DNA of 63,972 nucleotides, from positions 1 through 63,972 of the forward strand of contig NZ_JBHTMU010000023.1 in the NCBI RefSeq assembly GCF_042679605.1, given 5' to 3'. This document shows, piece by piece, positions 1-7,388 of the stretch. A program made the position numbers and the translations under genes. Numbering within the stretch: the stretch's first letter is position 1; each line of letters starts with the position of its first letter. The DNA is from Litorisediminicola beolgyonensis (GTDB taxonomy: Bacteria > Pseudomonadota > Alphaproteobacteria > Rhodobacterales > Rhodobacteraceae). Under the pieces are notes generated by a model. That model saw only the letters and a program-made list of their open reading frames with translations, was not told the origin of the DNA and made no database searches.

Positions 1-63
1 ATGCGCCCGCGACACAACCTCGTCACTCGGCGCAAACGTCGCGTTCGGATCGTGATGACTCAT
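1..63 (-). CDS. acs: Probable acetyl-CoA synthetase, N-terminal 21 codons only
   Basis: A minus-strand reading frame starts with ATG at 63-61 and runs off the left edge. A strong ribosome binding site (AAGGAGGA on the minus strand, 71-78) lies 7 bases upstream, which fixes the start. The 21 visible residues, MSHHDPNATFAPSDEVVSRA plus H, resemble the start of AMP-forming acetyl-CoA synthetases, which typically have a short tail, then a (Y/F)xPSxExxxRAH segment and then VDAA. That enzyme activates acetate to acetyl-CoA in the cytosol. The identification rests on this short match alone. The gene is divergent from the TRAP operon at 450, so the two share a 386-base control region. Confidence 0.55.
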   Translation of the reverse strand, partial: MSHHDPNATFAPSDEVVSRAH

Positions 64-220
64 CTCTGTCTCCTCCTTAGTCGCTTTGGAGCGGGGATGG
101 ACAGACAGAACGGACCGCCGAGAACGCGCCGTGCGGCACGCTCCACCCCCTCTAAAACTTGACGCGACGATACACGGCCTTTGAAAAAACACAACTAACC
201 TACCGTAATGCAGCAGAAAT

Positions 221-260
221 CCTGTAAACGGATTTCCTCCTCCCTGCAAAACCTGTAAAC
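221..260. promoter_or_regulatory. Direct repeat CCTGTAAAC, candidate regulator sites
   Basis: The 9-mer CCTGTAAAC occurs at 221-229 and again at 252-260, each flanked by AA or T on the left and G or C on the right. The centre-to-centre spacing is 31 bases, close to three helical turns. They lie in the AT-richer part of the region between the divergent acs-like gene and the TRAP operon. This placement suggests a DNA-binding site pair, but the cognate regulator is not visible. Confidence 0.3.
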
Positions 261-311
261 CGCGTTGACGACGTCACGTAAGCCAATGAATCTAGCGGGT
301 GTTAGCGAAAA

Positions 312-328
312 TCAATCGTTGCGATTGA
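312..328. promoter_or_regulatory. Perfect inverted repeat TCAATCG-N3-CGATTGA
   Basis: Positions 312-318 and 322-328 form a perfect 7-3-7 palindrome about 120 bases upstream of the TRAP binding protein gene. It has no T-tract, so it is more likely an operator or a leader hairpin than a terminator. The rest of the 64-449 region shows no gene I can support. Confidence 0.3.
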
Positions 329-449
329 AGCGCGTCGGATTAATTCGCGCGCGACTAGGTTCCGGCTTGCGGCAGGGCGCGATTGCGCTACGGTCCGTGC
401 CCAAGCGGCGGAACGGCCGCAACTCACTGACAGATCTGGGAGGATCACC

Positions 450-1463
450 ATGACCAAACTCGCCGCGCAGAGCGCGCTCGTTCTTGCTGCCCTGTCCCTG
501 GCCGGAGAGGCCGCCGCGACCGAATGGAACGTCTCCGTCTGGGGCAAGCGCCGCGCCTTCACCGAGCACATCCACAAGCTGGCGGAGCTGGTCGAGGAAA
601 AGACCAACGGCGAGTTCACCATGAACATCTCCTATGGCGGCCTGTCGAAGAACACCGACAATCTCGACGGCATCTCCATCGGCGCCTTCGAGATGGCACA
701 GTTCTGCGCGGGCTATCACCCCGACAAGAACCGCGCGATCACCGTGCTCGAGCTGCCCTTCATGGGCGTGAACACGCTCGCCGAGGAAACCGCGGTCAGC
801 CATGCCGTCTATGCCCACCCGGCGGTGGCCGAGGAGATGGCCAACTGGAACGCGCGCATGCTGATGACCTCGCCCATGCCGCAATACAATCTCGTCGGCA
901 CCGGCGAGCCGCGCGACACGCTGGAGAGCTTCGACGGCATGCGGGTGCGCGCTACCGGCGGCCTCGGCGAGGCGTTCAAGGCCGTGGGCGCGGTCCCGAC
1001 CTCGGTGACCTCTTCGGAAGCCTACCAGGCGATGGAGTCGGGTGTGGTCGACACCGTGGCCTTCGCCCAGCACGCGCATCTTTCCTTCGGCACCATCAAC
1101 GAGGCCGATTGGTGGACCGCGAACCTCAACCCCGGCACGGTGAACTGCCCGGTCGTGGTCAATATCGACGCCTATGACATGCTCTCGGACGAGGAGCGCG
1201 AGGCGCTCGAAAGCTCGATCCCGGAAGCGATCGATTACTACCTGTCGAACTATGGCGAGCTCCTGCAGCGCTGGGACAGCGTTTTGGAGGAAAAGGGCGT
1301 GACCAAGGTGATGGTCTCCGACGCCGAGCTCGAGAAATTCGCCGAGGTCGCCAACCCGATCCACACCGCCTGGATCGAGGAGATGACCGCGCAGGGTCTG
1401 CCGGGGCAGGAGCTCTATGACCTCGTGAACAGCACGCTGGAAGACACGCGCGCTTCGAACTGA
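450..1463 (+). CDS. dctP: TRAP transporter substrate-binding protein (DctP family)
   Basis: This 337-residue protein is the periplasmic binding component of a tripartite ATP-independent periplasmic transporter. Residues 1-23 form a secretion signal (hydrophobic core after MTKLAAQS, small residues AAAT near the cleavage site). The mature part has the DctP fold, with the typical motifs LPFMG near residue 108, the GMRVRATGG segment near 165 that carries the conserved carboxylate-binding Arg, and the E-AYQAMESGVVDTV helix near 193. A GGGAGGA ribosome binding site at 438-444 fixes the start. The two permease genes follow directly, giving a complete P-Q-M order. The substrate cannot be read from sequence. 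The acs-like neighbour hints at a small carboxylate, but that is inference. Confidence 0.93.
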   Translation: MTKLAAQSALVLAALSLAGEAAATEWNVSVWGKRRAFTEHIHKLAELVEEKTNGEFTMNISYGGLSKNTDNLDGISIGAFEMAQFCAGYHPDKNRAITVLELPFMGVNTLAEETAVSHAVYAHPAVAEEMANWNARMLMTSPMPQYNLVGTGEPRDTLESFDGMRVRATGGLGEAFKAVGAVPTSVTSSEAYQAMESGVVDTVAFAQHAHLSFGTINEADWWTANLNPGTVNCPVVVNIDAYDMLSDEEREALESSIPEAIDYYLSNYGELLQRWDSVLEEKGVTKVMVSDAELEKFAEVANPIHTAWIEEMTAQGLPGQELYDLVNSTLEDTRASN

Positions 1464-1525
1464 CGCAATCGGGAAGGCCCGGCCGCAAAAGCGTGGCCGG
1501 GCCTTGTCGCTGAAGGAGAAGCGCG

Positions 1526-2155
1526 ATGGCGGGTGCGTCCTCCGTCCTGGAAGACAGCAGTCTTCTGAGCCGTCTCGACCGCGGGCTGTTGCGGCTCGAG
1601 CGGCTGTTCGCGCTGGTCTCCGGGATCTTTGTCTTCGGCCTGATGGTGCTCGCCGTGATCTCGGTCACCGGGCGGAACGGCTTCAACGAACCGCTGCCGG
1701 GCTATGTCGACTGGATCGAGGCCTTCATGCCGCTGATCGCGATCCTCGGCGTCTCCTATGTGCAGCGCTCGGGCGGACATATCCGCATGGACATCGTCGT
1801 CGGCAGGCTCGGGGGCAGGGCGCTCTGGGCGGCGGAGTGGCTGACCACCTTTGCCATACTGGTGCTGGCAGTGGCGCTTCTCTGGGGGAGCTGGTCGCAT
1901 TTCCTGCGGAGTTTCGACATGGGCGCGCCGCTCTGGAGCCGTGACAGCTCCATCGACATCGGGCTGCCGATCTGGCCCGCCAAGCTTGTCGTGCCGGTGG
2001 CCTTCGCGGTGCTGATCCCGCGTCTGGTCCTGCAGCTCTGGGGCTACGGGCGGGCGTTCCTGCAGGGCCTGGACCGGCCCGTCGCGGTGCCGCTGGTGCA
2101 ATCGGCGGCGGAGCAGGCGGCGGAAGAGGCCGAACACCTGGCGGCGAGGGACTGA
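1526..2155 (+). CDS. dctQ: TRAP transporter small permease (DctQ family)
   Basis: This 209-residue inner-membrane protein has four predicted hydrophobic segments, roughly at residues 30-52, 66-84, 104-125 and 148-168, the usual layout of the DctQ subunit. The family motif around the second segment (WIEAFMPLIAILGVSYVQR) is present. An AAGGAG site about 10 bases upstream supports the ATG at 1526. It lies 62 bases after the binding protein gene and 4 bases before the large permease gene, so the three should be co-transcribed. DctQ assists the DctM channel subunit in sodium-driven uptake. The last 20 residues are charged and Ala/Glu-rich, as expected for a cytoplasmic tail. Confidence 0.92.
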   Translation: MAGASSVLEDSSLLSRLDRGLLRLERLFALVSGIFVFGLMVLAVISVTGRNGFNEPLPGYVDWIEAFMPLIAILGVSYVQRSGGHIRMDIVVGRLGGRALWAAEWLTTFAILVLAVALLWGSWSHFLRSFDMGAPLWSRDSSIDIGLPIWPAKLVVPVAFAVLIPRLVLQLWGYGRAFLQGLDRPVAVPLVQSAAEQAAEEAEHLAARD

Positions 2156-2159
2156 GCGC

Positions 2160-3560
2160 ATGGATCCCATCGAAATCGGCCTCGGGGTCACGGGCGCGCT
2201 TCTGGTCATGGTCGTCCTCGGCATGCGGGTGGCCTTTGCCGCTGGCCTGGCGGGGCTGATCGGGCTCGTCTGGATCTTCTGGGACCGGTTCGACTACGCC
2301 CCCGACCGCTTCGGCCGGGCGCTGACCATCGCGATCAAGACGGCGGGGCAGGTGCCCCACTCCAAGGTGTCGAGCCAGGCGCTGAGCCTGATCCCGACCT
2401 TCATCCTGATCGGGTTCCTGGCCTATTACGCCGGTCTCACCCGCGCGCTCTTCGAGGCCGCCAAACGCTGGATCGCGTGGCTGCCGGGCGGGCTTGCGGT
2501 GTCGACGGTCTTCGCGACGGCGGGCTTCGCGGCGGTCTCGGGGGCGAGCGTGGCGACGGCGGCGGTCTTCGCGCGGATCGCGATCCCCGAGATGCTCAAG
2601 ATCGGCTACGACAAGCGCTTCGCCGCGGGCGTCGTGGCCGCGGGCGGCACTCTGGCCTCGCTCATTCCGCCCTCGGCGATCCTGGTGATCTACGCGATCA
2701 TCGTCGAGCAGGACGTGGGCAAGCTGTTGCTCGCGGGGTTCCTGCCGGGGCTCTTCTCGGCCATCGTCTACGCGCTTCTGATCGTGGGCCTCGCGCTGAC
2801 CATCAAGGGCTTCGGCCCGCCGGTCACCGGGTTCACCTGGCGGCAGCGGTTCGAGAGTCTGCCGCCGGCGCTGCCCATCGTGGCGGTCGTCGTCATCATC
2901 ATCTGCTTCGTCTACAACCCGTTCGGAGGCGATGCCTGGGGCACGCCGACCGAGGGCGGGGCCATCGGCGCCTTCATCGTCTTCTGCATGGCGGTCTTCC
3001 GGGGCATGCGCTGGCCCGAGTTGAAGGACGCGCTCTTGGAGACCGCGAAGCTCTCGATCATGATCTTCACGATCATCTGGGGTGTGCTGATCTATGTGCG
3101 GTTCCTTGGCTTTGCCGATCTGCCCTCGGCGTTCTCGGACTGGATCACTTCGCTGCACTATCCGCCGCTCCTGATCCTTGTCTGCATCCTCCTGGCCTAC
3201 GCAGTGCTCGGTATGTTCATGGACGCGATCGGGATGCTGCTTCTGACCCTGCCGGTGGTCTACCCGGCGATCATGGCGCTCAACGGCGGAGAGTTCGTTT
3301 CGGCCGAGGAGTCGGCTTTCGGCATGTCGGGACCGATGTGCGCGGTCTGGTTCGGCATTCTCGTGGTGAAGATGGCGGAGTTCTGCCTGATCACGCCGCC
3401 CATCGGGCTCAACTGTTTCGTGGTGGCGGGGGTGAGGCCGGATTTGTCGGTGCAGGACGTGTTCCGGGGCGTGATCCCGTTCTTCGTCGCCGACGCCGTG
3501 ACCATTGCGCTCCTGGTGGCGTTCCCGGCCATCGTGTTATGGCTGCCGTCTCTAGCCTGA
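2160..3560 (+). CDS. dctM: TRAP transporter large permease (DctM family)
   Basis: This 466-residue polytopic protein has about 12-13 hydrophobic segments and is the channel subunit of the TRAP system. Family features include the FGxxSGASVATAAVFARIAIPEM-type stretch near residue 125, the SLIPPSAILVIYAI segment near 170, and the second-half counterparts FMDAIGMLLLTLPVVYP near 355 and ITPPIGLNCFVVAG near 410. It starts 4 bases after dctQ. Its length is at the upper end for the family because of an N-terminal region with an extra VPHSKVSSQALS stretch. It ends 216 bases before the next gene with no clear hairpin terminator in between. Confidence 0.94.
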   Translation: MDPIEIGLGVTGALLVMVVLGMRVAFAAGLAGLIGLVWIFWDRFDYAPDRFGRALTIAIKTAGQVPHSKVSSQALSLIPTFILIGFLAYYAGLTRALFEAAKRWIAWLPGGLAVSTVFATAGFAAVSGASVATAAVFARIAIPEMLKIGYDKRFAAGVVAAGGTLASLIPPSAILVIYAIIVEQDVGKLLLAGFLPGLFSAIVYALLIVGLALTIKGFGPPVTGFTWRQRFESLPPALPIVAVVVIIICFVYNPFGGDAWGTPTEGGAIGAFIVFCMAVFRGMRWPELKDALLETAKLSIMIFTIIWGVLIYVRFLGFADLPSAFSDWITSLHYPPLLILVCILLAYAVLGMFMDAIGMLLLTLPVVYPAIMALNGGEFVSAEESAFGMSGPMCAVWFGILVVKMAEFCLITPPIGLNCFVVAGVRPDLSVQDVFRGVIPFFVADAVTIALLVAFPAIVLWLPSLA

Positions 3561-3607
3561 ACTTTTTCGCAAACCCGCACCGTCGAGACACGCTTTTACG
3601 GGGCGAG

Positions 3608-3632
3608 GGAACCTGTGCGCGTGATCCGCGTT
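3608..3632 (+). promoter_or_regulatory. EcfG-type general stress promoter (GGAAC-N16-CGTT)
   Basis: GGAAC at 3608-3612 and CGTT at 3629-3632 are separated by 16 bases, an exact match to the alphaproteobacterial EcfG consensus. It points towards the small membrane protein gene at 3777, leaving an untranslated leader of roughly 135 bases. The sigma factor itself is encoded 1.4 kb downstream. Confidence 0.7.
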
Positions 3633-3776
3633 TTATCCGCACAATGAGAGGCGCCCAGGGCACCTCGTTCACCAGACAACGCGCCGGTCACGACGCAGTC
3701 CCGTATCAACGCGGGAACCGCCCAAGGTATGGCGTGTCACAAGCCGGGAGACCGGCGCATTCAAAGGAGACGTCCC

Positions 3777-3941
3777 ATGCTCGGTTGGGCACTGACTTTC
3801 TTCATCGTCGCGATCATCGCAGCTGTTCTTGGCTTCGGCGGTATTGCCGGCGCATCCGCAGGTATCGCCCAGATCCTGTTCTACATCTTCCTCGTTCTGT
3901 TCGTGGTATCGCTGGTTGTGAAACTCGTCCGCCGCGCCTGA
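3777..3941 (+). CDS. Small DUF1328-family membrane protein (YtjA-like)
   Basis: This 54-residue protein, starting MLGWALTFFI, has two hydrophobic helices (about residues 3-24 and 30-50) with a Gly/Ala-rich turn (GFGGIAGASAG) and a basic end (KLVRRA). This is the pattern of the DUF1328/YtjA family of small inner-membrane proteins of unknown function. The start is set by AAAGGAGA at 3762-3769. A longer frame upstream (from 3729) has no ribosome site and a non-family, Arg-rich extension. An EcfG promoter lies upstream and a strong terminator downstream, so it is probably a single-gene stress-induced unit. Confidence 0.88.
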   Translation: MLGWALTFFIVAIIAAVLGFGGIAGASAGIAQILFYIFLVLFVVSLVVKLVRRA

Positions 3942-3967
3942 CGCGCTGCGAGAGCGAGACAAGGAAA

Positions 3968-3995
3968 AGCCGGGGCAAACTGCCCCGGCTTTTTT
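3968..3995 (+). terminator. Rho-independent terminator
   Basis: The stem AGCCGGGGCA (3968-3977) pairs perfectly with TGCCCCGGCT (3981-3990) around a three-base loop and is followed by a run of Ts. It ends the DUF1328 gene. The A-run on the other side could let it also serve the converging phyR gene, which stops at 4019. Confidence 0.9.
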
Positions 3996-4018
3996 GATGG
4001 AAGGATGTTTTTTTGAAC

Positions 4019-4819
4019 TCAGGCGCGCAGTGTCTCGGTCGATGAGAAGAACATCGCCTGGCTGATCGCGGAGCGGACCTGTTCCTCGGAATAGGGCTTC
4101 GAGATCAGGAAGGCGGGTTCGGGCTTTTCGCCGGTCAGGAGCCGCTCGGGGAAGGCGGTGATGAAGATCACCGGACGCTCGCCCAGCTCGCGCAGAAGAT
4201 CGTTGACCGCGTCGACACCCGAGGAGTTATCCGCCAGCTGGATGTCGGCCAGGATGAGGTCCGGCGTTTCCTGCTGACCGAGCTTGACCGCCCCGTCGCG
4301 GGTGCGTGCGACGCCGGTGACCCGGTGTCCGAGATCGGCGACGATGCTTTCGAGGTCCATGGCGATGATCGCCTCGTCCTCGATGATCAGGACGCGGCCC
4401 GACATGCCGTCGGCCATTTCCTGACGCGCGGTCTCGATCAGCGCCTCGGATTCGTCGGACCCGATCTGCATGACCTCACCGACTTCGCTGATGGTGAATT
4501 CCTCGATCGTGTGTAGCAAAAGTGCTTCACGGCTGTTGGTGGTCAGCTTCGAGAGATGGCGCTGCGCGGCGGCACGCGGACCCGAGGTTTCCTCGGTCAC
4601 CGGCGCGCCGGTGGTCACCCAGATGCCGTGGAAGACCTGAAACAGCCCGACTTTGTAGGACGACGTGTCCTCGAGGATGCTGCGGTCGGCAAGCACGGCC
4701 TCGAGGGTCGCGGCGGCGTATTGGTCTCCGGTGGATTGCGCTCCGGTCAGAGCACGCGCATAGCGCCGCAGGAAAGGTAGAGCCGCACCGATTTCGCTGC
4801 TGAGGTCTGCCTGTGACAT
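4019..4819 (-). CDS. phyR: General stress response regulator PhyR
   Basis: This 266-residue protein has the PhyR architecture: an N-terminal ECF-sigma-like domain (about residues 5-135) joined to a C-terminal receiver domain (about 141-260). The receiver keeps the acidic pair E147/D148, the phospho-acceptor D192 (LILADIQL), T221 (FITAFPERLL) and K241 (SKPY). In the known pathway, phosphorylated PhyR mimics the sigma factor, binds the anti-sigma factor NepR and releases EcfG. It is divergent from nepR-ecfG and shares a 104-base intergenic region that carries facing EcfG promoters, consistent with positive feedback. The protein is full length with no odd features. Confidence 0.95.
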   Translation of the reverse strand: MSQADLSSEIGAALPFLRRYARALTGAQSTGDQYAAATLEAVLADRSILEDTSSYKVGLFQVFHGIWVTTGAPVTEETSGPRAAAQRHLSKLTTNSREALLLHTIEEFTISEVGEVMQIGSDESEALIETARQEMADGMSGRVLIIEDEAIIAMDLESIVADLGHRVTGVARTRDGAVKLGQQETPDLILADIQLADNSSGVDAVNDLLRELGERPVIFITAFPERLLTGEKPEPAFLISKPYSEEQVRSAISQAMFFSSTETLRA

Positions 4820-4847
4820 GTTTTATAAAATCCCTAGCGTTTTTTCG

Positions 4848-4873
4848 GGAACCAAACGCGTGGACGACCAGTT
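4848..4873 (+). promoter_or_regulatory. EcfG-type promoter of nepR-ecfG (GGAAC-N17-AGTT)
   Basis: GGAAC at 4848-4852 is followed 17 bases later by AGTT at 4870-4873, with the nepR start 51 bases downstream. It overlaps, almost base for base, the oppositely directed promoter of phyR. The -10 element departs from CGTT in one base. Confidence 0.65.
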
Positions 4874-4879
4874 TGTTCC
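4855..4879 (-). promoter_or_regulatory. EcfG-type promoter of phyR (GGAAC-N16-CGTT)
   Basis: On the minus strand GGAAC (complement of 4875-4879) is followed after 16 bases by CGTT (complement of 4855-4858), an exact consensus. It is placed 36 bases upstream of the phyR start codon. It shares its DNA with the plus-strand promoter of nepR. Confidence 0.7.
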
Positions 4880-4923
4880 TGACAAATGGGGATAAACGCA
4901 GGCCGTTCACACGCAGGATACAG

Positions 4924-5094
4924 ATGGCCCAGCATCAAAACAACGCAAAGAAGGCACAGGTGATCGACGATAACCTGAAACGTGTCTACGAGGATATGCT
5001 CGAGCAGGACGTTCCTGACCGGTTTCTGGACCTGTTGGCGCAGTTGCGCGAACAGGACAATTCAGAAACGGACGAGGACGGTTCTGAGCGATGA
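4924..5094 (+). CDS. nepR: Anti-sigma factor NepR
   Basis: This 56-residue acidic protein carries the NepR core helix (VIDDNLKRVYEDMLEQDVPD, roughly residues 15-34, followed by RFLDLLAQL). This is the region that binds either EcfG or phosphorylated PhyR. The ATG at 4924 is chosen because family members begin shortly before this helix; the upstream extension to 4813 would run through the promoter. The stop overlaps the ecfG start by four bases (ATGA), so the two are translationally coupled. NepR holds EcfG inactive in unstressed cells. It is short even for this short family. Confidence 0.92.
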   Translation: MAQHQNNAKKAQVIDDNLKRVYEDMLEQDVPDRFLDLLAQLREQDNSETDEDGSER

Positions 5095-5648
5095 CAGCCG
5101 ATCCACGGGACGAACTCGTGGAGCACCTACCGGCGCTCCGCGCATTTGCACTCAGCTTGACGCGCAATGGCGCGTTGGCGGACGACATGGTTCAGGACAG
5201 CCTTGTGAAGGCGTGGACCAAAATCCACACCTTCGAGCCCGGCACAAACATGCGGGCCTGGCTGTTTACGATCCTTCGCAACACCTATTACTCCAACCGG
5301 CGCAAGGCCGGTCGGGAAGTCTCCGACACAGACGGTCTTCTGACCGACGGTTTGTCGGAGAAACCGGCCCATGACGGTCGGCTCCAGATGGCCGATTTCC
5401 AGCGCGCCTTCGCCAAGCTGAACGACGAGCAGCGCGAAGCGCTGATCCTCGTCGGTGCCTCGGGCTTCAGTTACGAAGAGGCGGCCGAGATGTGTGGCGT
5501 TGCGGTCGGAACCATCAAGAGCCGGACCAATCGCGGCCGCGCGCGCCTTGCCGAGCTCATGCAGCTCGAAGACGACGACGCGCTCGAGATGACGGATTCG
5601 GCGACACTTGCGGTTGTCTCCGGCTACAGATCATCGTCAGCGAGTTGA
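5091..5648 (+). CDS. ecfG: General stress ECF sigma factor EcfG
   Basis: This 185-residue sigma factor has region 2 at about residues 10-75 (DDMVQDSLVKAW, then the -10-binding NMRAWLFTILRN stretch) and region 4 at about 105-160, with a helix-turn-helix SYEEAAEMCGVAVGTIKSR. The match to EcfG/RpoE-like sigma factors next to nepR and phyR makes the assignment secure. The GGAAC/CGTT promoters found in this window are its expected targets, including its own. The last ~25 residues are an acidic and Ser-rich tail. The kinase gene begins three bases after the stop. Confidence 0.95.
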   Translation: MTADPRDELVEHLPALRAFALSLTRNGALADDMVQDSLVKAWTKIHTFEPGTNMRAWLFTILRNTYYSNRRKAGREVSDTDGLLTDGLSEKPAHDGRLQMADFQRAFAKLNDEQREALILVGASGFSYEEAAEMCGVAVGTIKSRTNRGRARLAELMQLEDDDALEMTDSATLAVVSGYRSSSAS

Positions 5649-5651
5649 CCG

Positions 5652-7379
5652 ATGATCGGAGCGCCCGGCCCAAGACCGGTCCCAAGCGGCTTGGGAGCCC
5701 GGATCATCGCGTTTCTGTCGATCGCGCTGGTTCCGCTTGGGCTTGTTGCATACTACCAGACCGCGGAGCTTGAGCGGGAGACGCAGGCGCGTGCCCAGCT
5801 CAGCCTTGTCGCTCTGGCCGAAAGCGCGACCACGGGCGAGCGTCGGCTTCTGGCGCAGGCCACGGGCGCGGCTCAGGCGCTCGGCACGATCGACGCGGTC
5901 GTCGAAGGTGCCCGTGCGCAATGCGATGCCTATGTCACCGATTTCCGCGAAAAGACAGAGACTTACTCCTTTGTCGGCGTGTTCTCGACCGCCGGGCAGA
6001 CGCTCTGTTCCTCGTCGCGCAAACCCTTCGACCTGAAGAAATATCCCGAGATCCTGACGGCCCTCAAGGTCGCCCAGCCCGCGCTCCTGCGCGAGGAGCA
6101 CGCCGCCATCAGCGGCGTTCCGGTCGTCGCGGTGATGCATCCGTTCTTCGACGGCGGCGAGCTCAAGGGCCACGTGCTCCTGTCGATCCCGGCCGAGAAC
6201 CTGCGCATCGCCGACGAGCTCGAGGCAGTGTCGGACGAGCTTGAGGATGTGGTGATCTTCAACAGCCGGGGGCAGGTCCTCTCGGCGTCGAGCGGGTCGG
6301 CGGAGTTCGGACGGCTTCTGCCCAAATCCATTGGGCTGGGCTCGCTCTCGCAGGACCCGGTCGCCAGCTTTTTCGCCGAAAGCGCCGATGGCGAGACGCG
6401 GGTCTATGCCGTGGCGCCGCTCATTCCCGGCCGCGCCTGGTCGCTCGGAATCTGGCCGGGTGACAGCACACCGGCGCGCTCGGTCGCGCCCGACCGGCTG
6501 GCCATCTCGCTGCCGTTCCTGATGTGGGTCGCGAGCGTGATCGTCGCCTATCTCGCCGTGAACCGCCTGGTGATCCGCCATATCCGCACCCTGCGCTACC
6601 AGATGCGCAGCTTCGCCCGCGACCGCCGCGTTCCGGCCCAGAGCACTGCCGCCGACATGGCGCTCGAGCTTCGGGACATGGAGAACGACTTCCTGCACAT
6701 GGCCTCGTCCATTATGCAGGACGAGGCGCAGCTCGAAAACTCGCTGCGCGAAAAGACCATTCTTCTCAAAGAGGTGCATCACAGGGTCAAGAACAACCTG
6801 CAGCTCATCTCCTCGATCATGAACATGCAGATCCGCAACTCGGACAACGAGGAGACGCGGCTGGTCCTGAAGCGCCTTCAGGAACGGATCCGCGGCCTTG
6901 CCACGATCCACAGGAACCTCTACCAGGCCGGCGATCTCGGCCATGTCGACGCCCGCGACCTTCTGCGCGAACTGATTGAGCAGACCAGCATCGGCCAGCG
7001 GACGGGCTGCAAGATCGAGCTCGAGACCGATCTCGCTCCGGTCGAGCTTTACCCCGACCAGGCCGTGCCGCTGTCGCTCCTGACCGCCGAGGCGCTGACC
7101 AATGCCGACAAGTACATGGAGCCCGGGGCCGACGGCGTCTTCCGCGTCGGTGTCTGCCTGGAGCGGCGGGCCGGGCGCGAGATCCGTCTCGAGGTGAGCA
7201 ACTCGGCCGGGGACATCCCGGCGCCGCCCGATCCGCGCGGCGGGCTCGGCACCCGCCTCATGCGCGCCTTCGCCACCCAGCTCGGCGGGTCGCTGGAACA
7301 GGCGCAGGAAGACGGCATCTATCGCGTCCGCGTCGATTTCCAGACCGCGGATTTCAAACCCGAAGTCGTGGATTACTGA
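5652..7379 (+). CDS. Membrane-bound HisKA_2 sensor histidine kinase, probable PhyR kinase
   Basis: This 575-residue protein has a membrane segment at about residues 18-38, a periplasmic sensor domain of about 245 residues, a second segment at about 287-308, a short linker, and a HisKA_2/HWE-type kinase module. The phospho-acceptor motif VHHRVKNNLQL has its His pair at 376-377. The ATP site shows the N-box EALTNADKY and the G-box GGLGTRLM near the C-terminus. Kinases of this family phosphorylate PhyR in other alphaproteobacteria. Its position directly after ecfG supports that role here, but the signal it senses is unknown. No strong ribosome site precedes the ATG, so coupling to ecfG translation is likely. 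Confidence 0.9.
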   Translation: MIGAPGPRPVPSGLGARIIAFLSIALVPLGLVAYYQTAELERETQARAQLSLVALAESATTGERRLLAQATGAAQALGTIDAVVEGARAQCDAYVTDFREKTETYSFVGVFSTAGQTLCSSSRKPFDLKKYPEILTALKVAQPALLREEHAAISGVPVVAVMHPFFDGGELKGHVLLSIPAENLRIADELEAVSDELEDVVIFNSRGQVLSASSGSAEFGRLLPKSIGLGSLSQDPVASFFAESADGETRVYAVAPLIPGRAWSLGIWPGDSTPARSVAPDRLAISLPFLMWVASVIVAYLAVNRLVIRHIRTLRYQMRSFARDRRVPAQSTAADMALELRDMENDFLHMASSIMQDEAQLENSLREKTILLKEVHHRVKNNLQLISSIMNMQIRNSDNEETRLVLKRLQERIRGLATIHRNLYQAGDLGHVDARDLLRELIEQTSIGQRTGCKIELETDLAPVELYPDQAVPLSLLTAEALTNADKYMEPGADGVFRVGVCLERRAGREIRLEVSNSAGDIPAPPDPRGGLGTRLMRAFATQLGGSLEQAQEDGIYRVRVDFQTADFKPEVVDY

Positions 7380-7388
7380 GGCCTCGCT

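Noticed and set aside
3714..3736. Second GGAAC upstream of the DUF1328 gene
   Set aside because: The nearest CGT lies only 14 bases downstream and lacks the second T; the site at 3608 is an exact match.
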